Shown here: positions 45,608-53,157 of the stretch, piece by piece
Position numbering within the stretch: the first letter of the stretch is position 1
Layout of the letters: every line of letters begins with the position of its first letter
Source of the DNA: Pseudomonas sp. sp1636
GTDB taxonomy: Bacteria; Pseudomonadota; Gammaproteobacteria; Pseudomonadales; Pseudomonadaceae
Reading direction: 5' to 3'
DNA length: 64,000 nucleotides
Assembly (NCBI RefSeq): GCF_030376615.1
Contig: NZ_JARRAB010000003.1
Location: 124,001 to 188,000 of the forward strand
Program-made: the position numbers and the translations under genes
Notes under the pieces: generated by a model
Database searches by the model: none
Seen by the model: only the letters and a program-made list of their open reading frames with translations
What the model was told of the DNA's origin: nothing

Positions 45608-46015
45608 TTGACTGTATTTCAAGAGTGAACGCTTTTGAATAGTGACTGCTGCTATTGCTAGGAATATTGCTAGTGAATAGGCAAATAGGCCTAGGTTTAG
45701 GCCGAGTATGGTTTTCTCACTGCCGTCGGAAAGAATCATGGAGCCGCCGTAGTAATCGCGAAGACAGTAAGAAACAAGAAACCCGCCTGTAACGAACGTT
45801 GTCATTAATGCCGCAAGACGAATGTTATTTTTTGACCATGTTAACCAGAGGCTAAAGATGCCAATTGCAGTGTTGGTAGATAATTGCCAGGCCTCATGAA
45901 GGCGTGCGTGAGGTTCCCAGGCCGGGTTAAAAACATGGGTGTTGTTTATTTCAAAAAACGGGACAACCACTGCGTAAAAAATTATTCCTATTGTGATAAA
46001 TATCTTTGGCGTCAT
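45602..46015 (-). CDS. Small membrane protein, cassette-type gene
   Basis: A 137-aa protein (MTPKIFITIGIIFYAVVVPFFEINNTHVFNPAW..) with four membrane helices (about 4-20, 45-62, 66-86 and 105-127). I know no function. It is AT-rich compared with the chromosome, oriented like its neighbours, and bounded by attC-like sequences on both sides, so it is read as an integron cassette gene. ATG 46015 is preferred (TAGGA upstream) over an in-frame TTG at 46021. Confidence 0.75.
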   Translation of the reverse strand: MTPKIFITIGIIFYAVVVPFFEINNTHVFNPAWEPHARLHEAWQLSTNTAIGIFSLWLTWSKNNIRLAALMTTFVTGGFLVSYCLRDYYGGSMILSDGSEKTILGLNLGLFAYSLAIFLAIAAVTIQKRSLLKYSQA

Positions 46016-46052
46016 TTGCAATTCCTACGATCCATGTGCGGTTTTGGACAGT

Positions 46053-46084
46053 GTCTAGCACCGTGTGCAACACGTTTGTTAAAC
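46053..46084 (-). other. Truncated attC-like site
   Basis: On the minus strand GTTTAAC (46084-46078, perfect R'') is followed 18 bases later by GCTAGAC (46059-46053), one base from GTTAGAC (R'). The total of 32 bases is too short for a functional attC, so the central arms appear deleted. It lies at the 3' end of the VOC gene, where an attC belongs. Confidence 0.5.
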
Positions 46085-46444
46085 GTTATTCAACTCGCTG
46101 AAAATGATTTTATTGCCAAACGGATCTGCAATTGGCATATCTCTACCCCAAGGTTGATCCGTAATGCCAGGCCGAGCGTTTTTGTATTTCTTATCATTCA
46201 AGTGCTTGTGAAAAAAATCAAGTTCGTCGATCTCTATTCTAAGGGAAGAGCCTGGGCTGCTGTCGCCATGATGCTCGGATACATGGATAACACAATCGTC
46301 TTTAGATATTTGCATGTATAAGGGTGCTCCATCTTCGAATCGATGCTCCCAGTCCACCTTGAACTCAAGAAATTCTATATAGAACTCCTTGGCTTTAACT
46401 TCGTCAAATGAACGAATTATTGGTATTGGATTTCCAACTTTCAT
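46079..46444 (-). CDS. Glyoxalase/bleomycin-resistance-like (VOC) protein, cassette gene
   Basis: A 121-aa VOC-fold protein of the glyoxalase-superfamily type (IPIIRSFDEVKAKEFYIEFLEFKVDWEHRF; ADPFGNKIIFSEL). Such genes are common integron cassettes, some giving drug sequestration; the ligand here is unknown. It is AT-rich, has a GCGGAG ribosome-binding site just inside an attC R' box, and overlaps another attC-like box with its stop codon. Confidence 0.8.
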   Translation of the reverse strand: MKVGNPIPIIRSFDEVKAKEFYIEFLEFKVDWEHRFEDGAPLYMQISKDDCVIHVSEHHGDSSPGSSLRIEIDELDFFHKHLNDKKYKNARPGITDQPWGRDMPIADPFGNKIIFSELNNV

Positions 46445-46492
46445 TGCTATGAACTCCGCTTGTGTCTAACGATTAAGCTAAGGGGCTGGCTT

Positions 46493-46787
46493 GATCAATG
46501 GGGCAGTGTCATTGATGATTAGCTTCCCGCTACTCCGCAAATTCCCTGTCCCCACCCCGCCCCAAGGGAACAGCCCGCCGCTCCTTCTTGGCTGCGATTT
46601 TGGCTTTTAACCGATCATCGCCCCGACTCCTTGAGAAAGGACAATTATTGCCACGCTGAATCACGTGCTGGGCGCAGCCGGGAAAAGAGAGACGGGGCAA
46701 GCGGGCCATGGAGGGTTCTCCTCGGGTCACAGGGAGAAGGCTAGCCCTCTTGGCGCGCAAAAATCAATGACTCTGGCCCCGTTGATC
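46493..46787. mobile_element. Miniature RAYT-associated element with terminal inverted repeats
   Basis: The ends, GATCAATGGGGCAGTG.. (46493-46516) and the complement of 46763-46787 (GATCAACGGGGCCAGAG..), are 24-25-base inverted repeats sharing GATCAAYGGGGC and GTCATTGAT. Inside lies a shrunken transposase frame (46530-46709). It has inserted in the attC between two cassettes. Confidence 0.65.
46530..46709 (-). pseudogene. REP-associated tyrosine transposase (RAYT/Y1) deletion derivative
   Basis: A 59-codon frame. It keeps the transposase N-terminus, MARLPRLSFPGCAQHVIQRGNN, and the C-terminal tail LKAKIAAKKERRAVPLGRGGDR, but lacks about 170 residues between, including the HUH motif and catalytic Tyr. 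It cannot transpose by itself; a full-length relative would be needed to move it. Confidence 0.75.
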
Positions 46788-46800
46788 GTTATATGTACGC

Positions 46801-47217
46801 TTACATTTTATTTGCGAAATAAGCCATTATCTCGGCGGTTGTCATTTCTTTTGTTTCATTTGAAAAGCAGTAATAACTAGGGCGCATGTCGCTAAAGTAC
46901 TGCATGTCCATCTCCAGTCCTTCCACGTTTGGAAACATGCCTACTGGCATATTATATTCGCCGCTTTCTTTGAATTTATAAAACAAATGAGTCCCGCACT
47001 CTGTACAAAACCCACGAGATGCCCAAGATGATGACTCATACATTTTAACTTTATCATTTCCTTCGATTTTAACTTTCGTGCCGCACTTAACCGCAAAGAA
47101 TGGTGCGCCGCCCCAAGTTCTACATGATTGGCAATGGCACACTGTGAATTTAGGGTTGATTTCCTCTGCTGTAATTTTTACAGCACCACAAAGGCAGTTT
47201 GCTTCTGAGTGAGACAT
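46801..47217 (-). CDS. GFA-family (glutathione-dependent formaldehyde-activating-like) protein, cassette gene
   Basis: A 138-aa zinc-binding Mss4-like fold. The cysteine pairs CLCG (9-12), CHCQSC (27-32) and CTECG (72-76) are intact. GFA proteins were linked to S-hydroxymethylglutathione formation, but most members have unknown substrates. AT-rich (about 40% GC by eye), flanked by attC-like sites, and a family often met in integron cassettes. Confidence 0.85.
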   Translation of the reverse strand: MSHSEANCLCGAVKITAEEINPKFTVCHCQSCRTWGGAPFFAVKCGTKVKIEGNDKVKMYESSSWASRGFCTECGTHLFYKFKESGEYNMPVGMFPNVEGLEMDMQYFSDMRPSYYCFSNETKEMTTAEIMAYFANKM

Positions 47218-47242
47218 TTCGATGACACCTTAATTGATAAAT

Positions 47243-47318
47243 ATATAACGTTTGGTTAAGTTGCGGGCTTTGGCCTGTCCCAGTGAGCGAAGCGAACGAT
47301 TTGAACCGCTTGTTATAA
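47243..47318 (-). other. Intact attC-like recombination site
   Basis: On the minus strand the site runs TTATAAC-AAGCGGTTCAAA...AACTTAACCAAAC-GTTATAT, 76 bases. The outer boxes are complementary and the inner arms GCGGTTCAA and TTAACCAAAC pair with an unpaired base, the attC plan. It lies 43 bases after the immunity-gene stop and ahead of the GFA gene, the correct place and polarity for a cassette array read leftward. Confidence 0.75.
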
Positions 47319-47361
47319 GGCAGTGCATGCCAGCCTGAGGTGCCCAGCGATGAGTCTTTAA

Positions 47362-47706
47362 TTATCTGTTGGTAATAAATATTTCAAAATCTTCCAAGGT
47401 GTCAGTGACATTTCCTGCTAATGATGGATGTTTTTCCTGGGTTTCTTTAAGAGCATTGATGGCTTTTTCTAAATCTAATTTTTCGTGCAGCCTAGCGATG
47501 TGACTTAGGGCAGTAATTGAAGCGGAAACAATGCTTTCATTGCTGTTTTTTAAGTGTTGAAGGCATATGTCTTGCGCCCACTGCCAATCTGTCTCGTTAA
47601 GGCCGATGGAGATTATTGCGGATATTATTAATTCAGGATCATTTGTCGAGAGAAGGTGAATGGCGTGATCGTGACTAATTGTTGGATCTTGATATGACAG
47701 GCTCAT
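47362..47706 (-). CDS. Probable immunity protein for the pyocin-like toxin
   Basis: A 114-aa acidic, all-helical protein (MSLSYQDPTISHDHAIHLLSTNDPELIIS; SIVSASITALSHIARLHEKLDLEKAI; VTDTLEDFEIFI) that looks like HEAT-type helical repeats, as in several known immunity families. Its ATG overlaps the toxin stop (ATGA, 47703-47706), the standard toxin-immunity arrangement. Strongly AT-rich. The binding partner is inferred from position. Confidence 0.75.
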   Translation of the reverse strand: MSLSYQDPTISHDHAIHLLSTNDPELIISAIISIGLNETDWQWAQDICLQHLKNSNESIVSASITALSHIARLHEKLDLEKAINALKETQEKHPSLAGNVTDTLEDFEIFITNR

Positions 47707-48935
47707 TTGGATACTCCTAAAATATTCCCTTTGCTGTCTGTTTTTCCGGCTTTGATAAGCACATTTTTCATGTCCTGATGAAGTTTTTCCCAAGGCCGTA
47801 CATGGCCGTGGTAAACATCTCCGCCTGTCCGGTCAAAGACTACGATTTCGTTTGTTTTAGGATCGATACCGACGCGCCTGGGTGAGGTTGGTTTTACTTG
47901 AACAGAATTATCAAGAGTTTCTTGTCCATTTGCTGGCCCCTTGCTTTTAACTGCGTTGTCTGTTTTCCCATGATAAGCCGCCGGTTCAAATGCTAGGCTC
48001 ATGACCACATACAGCGGCTGTATCCCCGAGTCAGCCGGGAAGACCAAAATGAAGTCTTTGTATTCGGGCGGGTAGATTGGGTTTTCTAGCGCTTTCGCGG
48101 CCGTATCCGTTGCTGGGTAAATCCAGATAGGCGGGACTTGTGGCCCCGCTTTCAAGGGCGGGATGCCTTTTGCCGCTGCCGGGTCAACTGTAGGCGTCCA
48201 AATTAGGGTGATGCCGTCGCCGAAGTCGGCTACTTGCTCGCTGCCTTGCGCTTTGAATTGAACGACGTTAATCATTTCCCAGCCGGTCTTGGCGGCGGTA
48301 TGAAAGCCATACGCTTTGATGGTGCCGTCTGCGGCTTGCTCTATGCGAAAGCGCACTCTTGTGCGGGCGCTGTTCATGTTGCGTAGCTGTTCTGCGGTGT
48401 AAAGGTCTGAATTGGCCAAAGGGCTTGGCCAGAAGAGCGCAACAAGCCCCACCAGCGTTCCCGCAATTACTCCGCCCGTAACAGCTGCTCCAGTTGCACC
48501 GCCTACCGCGCCGGTGCCGCTTACTGCACCTCCGGTACTCCCCGCGACGGCCAGCCCACGAAGGGATAGCGTGGTAAGCCCAGCGACGGATTCGCCGGAC
48601 AGGCGGCTAAGTGGAAAGTCGCCAGCAGCATTGGCGCTGCTGGCGGCGAGGACTGCGGTTTTGCCGTAAGTGCTAATGAGTTCGGCAGGAGCTGTGCGCG
48701 GATAATCGATTTGACCATCAGGCAATGTGCAGGGCTTGGCGAACACGCAGCCCATGACCGGGGAGGGTTTTTCGGATGGCTTGGGTTTTGGTTCATCAAA
48801 GACAAGCGGCCGGGGAGGCTGCTTGTCGAAGTCCCCGTTGTAGGGTTGCATGATTGGGGCTGCTTTAGATTGCCCGTTCGGTATGCCAGGCCGGCATACC
48901 TGAGGCATTGGCCCCGGCCCTTGGTTATTTCCCAT
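47703..48935 (-). CDS. S-type pyocin domain toxin, putative nuclease
   Basis: A 410-aa polymorphic toxin. Residues 1-110 hold a Pro-rich start and VMGCVFAKPCTLPDGQIDYPRTAPAEL, a segment I associate with PAAR/pyocin-type effectors. A Gly/Ala-rich hydrophobic stretch is at about 120-170. The S-type pyocin domain is about 185-330 (RVRFRIEQAADGTIKAYGFHTAAKTGWE; LTLIWTP-like TLIWTPTVD; PPIWIYPATDTAAKALENPIYPPEYKDFILVFPADSGIQPLYVVMSL). The C-terminal 60 residues (RRVGIDPKTNEIVVFDRTGGDVYHGHVRPWEKL) are the likely toxic domain; the two His suggest an RNase, but the family is uncertain. Delivery could be colicin-like or by T6SS. Confidence 0.83.
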   Translation of the reverse strand: MGNNQGPGPMPQVCRPGIPNGQSKAAPIMQPYNGDFDKQPPRPLVFDEPKPKPSEKPSPVMGCVFAKPCTLPDGQIDYPRTAPAELISTYGKTAVLAASSANAAGDFPLSRLSGESVAGLTTLSLRGLAVAGSTGGAVSGTGAVGGATGAAVTGGVIAGTLVGLVALFWPSPLANSDLYTAEQLRNMNSARTRVRFRIEQAADGTIKAYGFHTAAKTGWEMINVVQFKAQGSEQVADFGDGITLIWTPTVDPAAAKGIPPLKAGPQVPPIWIYPATDTAAKALENPIYPPEYKDFILVFPADSGIQPLYVVMSLAFEPAAYHGKTDNAVKSKGPANGQETLDNSVQVKPTSPRRVGIDPKTNEIVVFDRTGGDVYHGHVRPWEKLHQDMKNVLIKAGKTDSKGNILGVSK

Positions 48936-49302
48936 TGTTGAGTCTTCCTTGAAAATTCAGATGGTAACTGCCTGATTCTGACTTATAACATCCGAAATGG
49001 CGTCGCGGCATTTCGCTCTCAGCCTGATCCGAACCATTGCCGCCGATAGAATATTCAGGGGCAGGCCGCGATTTCTCGGCGATGTGTTGGCGTAAATCAT
49101 GGGTTCGATCCCTGTAACCGCTAGGCCATTTCCAGCCATCGGCGGAAAGCCCACTGAAATTTTGTAAGTGCCAAACAGGAAGGAAGATAACTGGCGTCCA
49201 GCCTGCGGGGTGCTTCATTGCATGGCCAGAACCTACCCGAAGGTTCTGCGCCGCCACAAGTGCTTTTGTCGCGGATTGCCATTCCCCATGGGGCTTGCCC
49301 AT
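48925..49302 (-). CDS. Possible ORF upstream of the toxin, function unknown
   Basis: A 125-codon frame (MGKPHGEWQSATKALVAAQNL..) whose stop overlaps the toxin ATG by 11 bases. No family, no clear ribosome-binding site, and unusual composition (many Gly, Ser, His). It might be a coupled small gene or a degenerate stretch; I lean to the latter. Confidence 0.25.
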   Translation of the reverse strand: MGKPHGEWQSATKALVAAQNLRVGSGHAMKHPAGWTPVIFLPVWHLQNFSGLSADGWKWPSGYRDRTHDLRQHIAEKSRPAPEYSIGGNGSDQAESEMPRRHFGCYKSESGSYHLNFQGRLNNGK

Positions 49303-49652
49303 CGCTCTGTGCCGGGCTAGAGTGCGCCGGTCACGGTCAATCCCGTGGCCGGGTGTAGCAACCTGACTGTCTGGGGCGCGGTAGCGCCATAGCTGAATAG
49401 CCGGCGCTTTTTTTGTGTCTGGCTATCGCATTTCTATGGTGGGCCGTGCGGGGCAGGCTTCGGCCTGGCCGGTTCCCTCGGACGCCGGTTTGCTACCCCC
49501 GTACGGTCCGCCACCCAAACCGTGTAGCAACGGCGGTGACGGCTCCTTAATCAGTTCGAGGAGCATAAGGAAAATGCGCTACCCACCTTTTACCCAAGGG
49601 CTCCACCTTGGGCTTTGCTGTTTGTCATCCGCCTCCGTTCTGGAGGTGCGTC
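49303..49652 (+). promoter_or_regulatory. Structured leader ahead of the 49653 gene
   Basis: Contains a terminator-like hairpin (GCGCC..GGCGC at 49384-49407 followed by seven T), then CAGGC-TTCG-GCCTG (49454-49467) and a longer hairpin GCCGGTTTGCTAC / GTAGCAACGGC (49484-49496 with 49524-49534). TAGCAAC/GTTGCTA-type boxes recur. Blocks of this kind recur, as I remember, before small accessory genes in Pseudomonas genomes. An open frame through it (SGYRISMVGRAGQASAWPV) resembles the Ash-family motif but is probably incidental. Confidence 0.5.
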
Positions 49653-49922
49653 ATGACTAAATCCAACCCTGCAGTTATTCCCTTCCCGAAGCGCGTCAAG
49701 CCGCTCGATTGCGGCACTGCCACTGCCTGTCATTTTCAGGCGGCGGCCGAGTTGCGGGTGGCGATGCTGCACAAGCTGTTCAACATTCTCGCTCGCTCGG
49801 GAGTGGCTGCACCCGCCGCAACTGAGTTGCACGAGCTCTGCCAGAACGCCCGCGAGCTGCTCAACGATGTGGTGGTGCTGTACCGCAGTTCGTTGGCACA
49901 GGGGAGGGCTGGCGATGACTAA
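49653..49922 (+). CDS. Small hypothetical protein (89 aa)
   Basis: MTKSNPAVIPFPKRVKPLDCG followed by a helical domain (AAAELRVAMLHKLFNILARSGVAAPAATELHELCQNARELLNDVVVLYRSSL). Excellent ribosome-binding site (TGGAGGTG, spacing about 6). It resembles small accessory proteins found with the preceding structured leader in pseudomonads (related in style to DUF3077), but I cannot name a family. It overlaps the next gene by 8 bases. Confidence 0.65.
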   Translation: MTKSNPAVIPFPKRVKPLDCGTATACHFQAAAELRVAMLHKLFNILARSGVAAPAATELHELCQNARELLNDVVVLYRSSLAQGRAGDD

Positions 49923-50211
49923 GCCCTGTATCAGCTACCTGCCCAGCCATGACGGCCAGAGCGGCGCGGCGATCGAGTGGCCGTGGGATTGCCAGCAGGC
50001 CTTCGACAAGGGTGTGATCTGCGCCCAGGCCTGGTTGAGCAACGACGACACCGGCTGGCTGTGGGCCAACCTGATCATCGAGCGCGACGTGCTGCCCGGC
50101 GGACTGCAGCGACGGGTCTTCGAGGTCGGTTTCCTCAGTCGGGTGCATCAGCGTTTGTGCTCGCCGTTCGGTGGTAGTCATCAGGCCAGGAAAACCTGCT
50201 TGAGCCTTTGA
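49915..50211 (+). CDS. Hypothetical protein (98 aa)
   Basis: Starts MTKPCISYLPSHDGQSGAAIEWPWDC and continues QQAFDKGVICAQAWLSNDDTGWLWANLIIERDVLPGG. No signal peptide or membrane segment. It overlaps the preceding gene by 8 bases, so the two are translationally coupled. The function is unknown. Confidence 0.55.
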   Translation: MTKPCISYLPSHDGQSGAAIEWPWDCQQAFDKGVICAQAWLSNDDTGWLWANLIIERDVLPGGLQRRVFEVGFLSRVHQRLCSPFGGSHQARKTCLSL

Positions 50212-50260
50212 ACCCAGGGCGCGACTCGCCGCAGGCAGTACGCCAACCCCCGACCAGGTT

Positions 50261-50276
50261 GCGCAAGTTGTTGCGC
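50261..50276. repeat. Palindrome GCGCAA-GTTG-TTGCGC
   Basis: Lies between the convergent 49915 and AraC-type genes. Its half site TTGCGC is shared with the palindromes upstream of hcp (15844, 15927). Confidence 0.4.
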
Positions 50277-50361
50277 AGCCTGGTTCTTTTGCGAGTCAGG
50301 CCATGACACCGTGCGATTGCATTGCGGCCAAGAACCAAGGCTGGCAAGCCCAAGCCGCCGG

Positions 50362-51381
50362 CTAACTGCAGTCCGGGGCAGGCAAGGGCGAGTGTTGTTG
50401 CCGCCATTTTCTCGGCGGCATGCCGCTCCAGCGCTTGAATGCGCGGGAAAAGGCGGTTTCATCGGCATAGCCCAGGCCTAGCGCCAAATCGGTAATCGAT
50501 TGGTTGGACAGGCGCAGCTGCTGTTGTGCCTCGGCATAGCGTGCCTGTTCCAGGATGCTGCGAAACGTTTCCCCGCTGAGCTGCAAATGCTGCTGCAGGC
50601 TGCGTGGATGCAGGCCTAGCAGGCGGGCCACCACGGGCAGGGTGACTTCCCCGGTGGACAAGATGGACTGCAGCACCACACGAATCTGACTGACCCTGTC
50701 CGCCGGCGCTGGTCGATCATGGGCGTACTGGTTAATCAAGTGCGACTTCAGTTGGGCGCGCTGCTCCCGGGGTTTTAGCTCCAGGGCATCGGCGGCCAGG
50801 ACAAAAGTGCTGCTGGCCTGCTCGAACAGTAATGGGCAGGCAAACACCCGTTGGTACACCGCCGGCTCGCTGAGGCAGGCATGGCCAACCAGCAACTGTT
50901 GCGGTTGCCAGTCGGCCTTGAACAGGCGCTGCATGGAGTGCTGCACGACGCCCAGGCCCAACTCGATCAGCTGGCGGCGGTCGACGGGGTCATCCAGTTG
51001 CAGCTGATACTCCACGCGCAATTGCTCGCTGTGCTCGGTTACCCGCAAGGTGATGCCCTGGGCATGCAGGTGCACGTACTGCTGGGTCAGCTTGAGCACT
51101 TCGGCAAAGCTGTCGGCCTGCGCCAGCAATAAGCCAAAGGGGCCGAGCACCAGGTATTCGTGATAGGCGCTTAACTGCAGGCCAAAGTTCGGCGCGGAGC
51201 CTTCGCTGGCGGCCAGGTTGAGCGCTTGAGCGAAGCGCCCATAGGGCACATACAGATCGTGACGGCGCAGCACCAGCGGATCGAGCCCGCAACGGCGCAG
51301 CAGGTCGTGGGGGTTGAGGCCGTGTTGCCGGCACAGGCTGTCGAAACCGATGAAAACGGCGCTGCGGGCGATCTGGGTCAT
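50362..51381 (-). CDS. AraC family transcriptional regulator
   Basis: A 339-aa regulator with an N-terminal AraC-binding-like domain of the OruR/ArgR type (about 15-205, SLCRQHGLNPHDLLRRCGLDPLVL) and a C-terminal double helix-turn-helix (about 240-335, LPVVARLLGLHPRSLQQHLQ and SITDLALGLGYADETAFSRAFKRWSGMPPRKWR). It is divergent from the three-gene flavin/ThDP operon, with a direct repeat between them, so it is probably its activator. ATG 51381 starts the conserved domain. Confidence 0.9.
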   Translation of the reverse strand: MTQIARSAVFIGFDSLCRQHGLNPHDLLRRCGLDPLVLRRHDLYVPYGRFAQALNLAASEGSAPNFGLQLSAYHEYLVLGPFGLLLAQADSFAEVLKLTQQYVHLHAQGITLRVTEHSEQLRVEYQLQLDDPVDRRQLIELGLGVVQHSMQRLFKADWQPQQLLVGHACLSEPAVYQRVFACPLLFEQASSTFVLAADALELKPREQRAQLKSHLINQYAHDRPAPADRVSQIRVVLQSILSTGEVTLPVVARLLGLHPRSLQQHLQLSGETFRSILEQARYAEAQQQLRLSNQSITDLALGLGYADETAFSRAFKRWSGMPPRKWRQQHSPLPAPDCS

Positions 51382-51433
51382 GGGGGCCACCAGGTACTTT
51401 GAGCTGAGAACACTGCAGCCCGCCACTCGCAAT

Positions 51434-51463
51434 ATGTCAAGTTTCGGTTCGTTAAATGTCAGG
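51434..51463. promoter_or_regulatory. Direct repeat ATGTCAAG / ATGTCAGG, candidate AraC-type operator
   Basis: Two copies (51434-51441 and 51456-51463) spaced 22 bases start to start, two helical turns, in the divergent promoter region. This is the arrangement AraC-family dimers bind. Confidence 0.5.
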
Positions 51464-51522
51464 AATTATGGTCTCGGTTTTCATAGTCTGTCCCCATGCG
51501 TTTAAGTCTGTGGGAGCCCTTC

Positions 51523-53145
51523 ATGCACGCGCGCCGTCATTGCTGCGAAACCTTGGTTATCGGTGCGGGTCTTGCCGGCATCGCGACGGCGCTGGAGTTG
51601 CTCGACCGTGGCGCCAGCGTCTTGCTCCTGGATGCCGCGCCGCGCGAGCAGCTCGGTGGCCAGGCCAACGATGCCTTCGGCGGCATGCTGTTGTGCGACA
51701 CCCCCGAGCAGCGCCGTAACGGCGTCCGCGATTCGCCACAGCTGATGTTCGACGACTGGCTGCGCGCGGCCTGCTTTGCCAGCGAAGACCAGTGGGGGCG
51801 GCGCTGGGCGCAAGCCTATGCCGAGCACAACCGCGCCGACATCTATGACTGGCTGCGTCGGCATGGCATTGGTTTCTTCTCTGCGGTGCAGTGGGTCGAG
51901 CGCGGCAATCATGGCGACGGCAATTCGCTGCCGCGTTACCACGTCGCCTGGGGCTGTGGCCTGGGGATTGTGCAGGCGCTGGCCAAGCGCTTGTTGAACC
52001 ATCCGCGGCAGGCGCAGTTGCAACTGCTGTTCGAGCACCGGGTGCTGGGCCTTGAGCAACGCAATGGCGCGGTTGTCGGCTGCCACGGGCGCAGTGCCGA
52101 TGGCGCGTTCGAGGTACAAGCCGAGCATGTCGTGCTCTGCAGTGGCGGTATCAATGGCGATTTGCACAAGGTTCGCCAGCACTGGGATCCCCTCTACGGC
52201 CCCTGTCCGGAGAACCTGCTCAACGGCACCGATCCGCGTGCCGATGGCGCCCTGCATCGACAGGTTCAGAGCGTCGGGGGGCAGGTCGTCCGGCTCGGGC
52301 AGATGTGGAACTATGCCGCGGGCATTGCCCATCCGCAGCCCCAGTATCCACAACATGGTCTGAGCCTGATTCCGCCGCGCTCGGCCTTGTGGCTGGAGGC
52401 CAGCGGCCGCCGCGCAGGCCCGGCGCCCATGGTGTCGGGGTTCGACACCCATGACCTGTGCAAACGCATGGGCCATCTTCCCGGCCAATATGCCTGGCAA
52501 CTGCTCAACTGGCGCATTGCGATCAAGGAAATGGCCATTTCCGGTGCGGCCTACAATCCGCTGTTTCGCGACCGCAAGTTGCTGCGCCTGCTCTGGCAGA
52601 CCCTCACCGGCAATCGGCAGCTGGTGCGCTGGATGATCGATCAGTGCCCGGATGTTCTCGCCGCCAAGGATCTGCCCAGCCTGGCGGCGCAGATGAGCGG
52701 CTTGGCTGGCGATGGCCGCCTGAACCCCTCGCTGCTGGCCGAGGCCGTGCAGCAATACGACGCTCAAGTGCGCCGAGGCCCGGCGCTGCACAACGACGAA
52801 CAACTGTGGCGCATCCAGCAGTTGCGCCAATGGCGCAGTGACCGCCTGCGTACCTGCCGCTTCCAGGCCATCCTTGAGGCCAAGGCTGGCCCTTTGCTTG
52901 CGATCCGCACCCGCCTGATCAGCCGCAAGAGCATGGGCGGCATGCTTACCGATCTGCACAGCCGTGTGCTCGACGCCCAGGGCCAGCCCGTGGCCGGCCT
53001 GTATGCGGCCGGCGAGGCGGCAGGCTTCGGCGGCGGCGGCAGCAGCGGCATACGCTCGCTGGAAGGCACCTTCTTGTCCAACTGCATCTTCAACGGCCGG
53101 CGCGCCGCCTGGGCCATCAGCGGCAATGCGCCGAAACCTGTTTAA
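51523..53145 (+). CDS. FAD-binding dehydrogenase (COG3573 type)
   Basis: A 540-aa flavoprotein of the fumarate-reductase/KSTD-like superfamily. FAD motif LVIGAGLAGIATALELLDRGASVLLLDA (residues 10-37), central GGQANDAFGGMLL, and C-terminal AGLYAAGEAAGFGGGGSSGIRSLEGTFLSNCIFNGRRAAWA, typical of COG3573. Start 51523 has a GGGAG ribosome-binding site; an in-frame ATG at 51496 lacks one. First gene of a tight operon (12 bases to the next). The substrate is unknown, likely a CH-CH or hydroxy-acid-derived compound. Confidence 0.87.
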   Translation: MHARRHCCETLVIGAGLAGIATALELLDRGASVLLLDAAPREQLGGQANDAFGGMLLCDTPEQRRNGVRDSPQLMFDDWLRAACFASEDQWGRRWAQAYAEHNRADIYDWLRRHGIGFFSAVQWVERGNHGDGNSLPRYHVAWGCGLGIVQALAKRLLNHPRQAQLQLLFEHRVLGLEQRNGAVVGCHGRSADGAFEVQAEHVVLCSGGINGDLHKVRQHWDPLYGPCPENLLNGTDPRADGALHRQVQSVGGQVVRLGQMWNYAAGIAHPQPQYPQHGLSLIPPRSALWLEASGRRAGPAPMVSGFDTHDLCKRMGHLPGQYAWQLLNWRIAIKEMAISGAAYNPLFRDRKLLRLLWQTLTGNRQLVRWMIDQCPDVLAAKDLPSLAAQMSGLAGDGRLNPSLLAEAVQQYDAQVRRGPALHNDEQLWRIQQLRQWRSDRLRTCRFQAILEAKAGPLLAIRTRLISRKSMGGMLTDLHSRVLDAQGQPVAGLYAAGEAAGFGGGGSSGIRSLEGTFLSNCIFNGRRAAWAISGNAPKPV

Positions 53146-53157
53146 AGGAAGCCAGTC

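Larger units (their letters stand above)
46464..46794 (-). other. attC-like site split by a miniature mobile element
   Basis: Minus strand: ATATAAC (46794-46788) just after the GFA gene can serve as R'' of an attC, and GTTAGAC (46470-46464), preceded by CTTAGCTTAATC, is a perfect R' just ahead of the VOC gene. About 300 bases between them belong to a terminal-inverted-repeat element, so an attC of roughly 40-60 bases was interrupted. Confidence 0.5.

Noticed and set aside
49080..49130. tRNA-like T arm (GGGTTCGATCCC)
   Set aside because: No matching acceptor, D or anticodon arms upstream; the following AACCGCT has no AGCGGTT partner.
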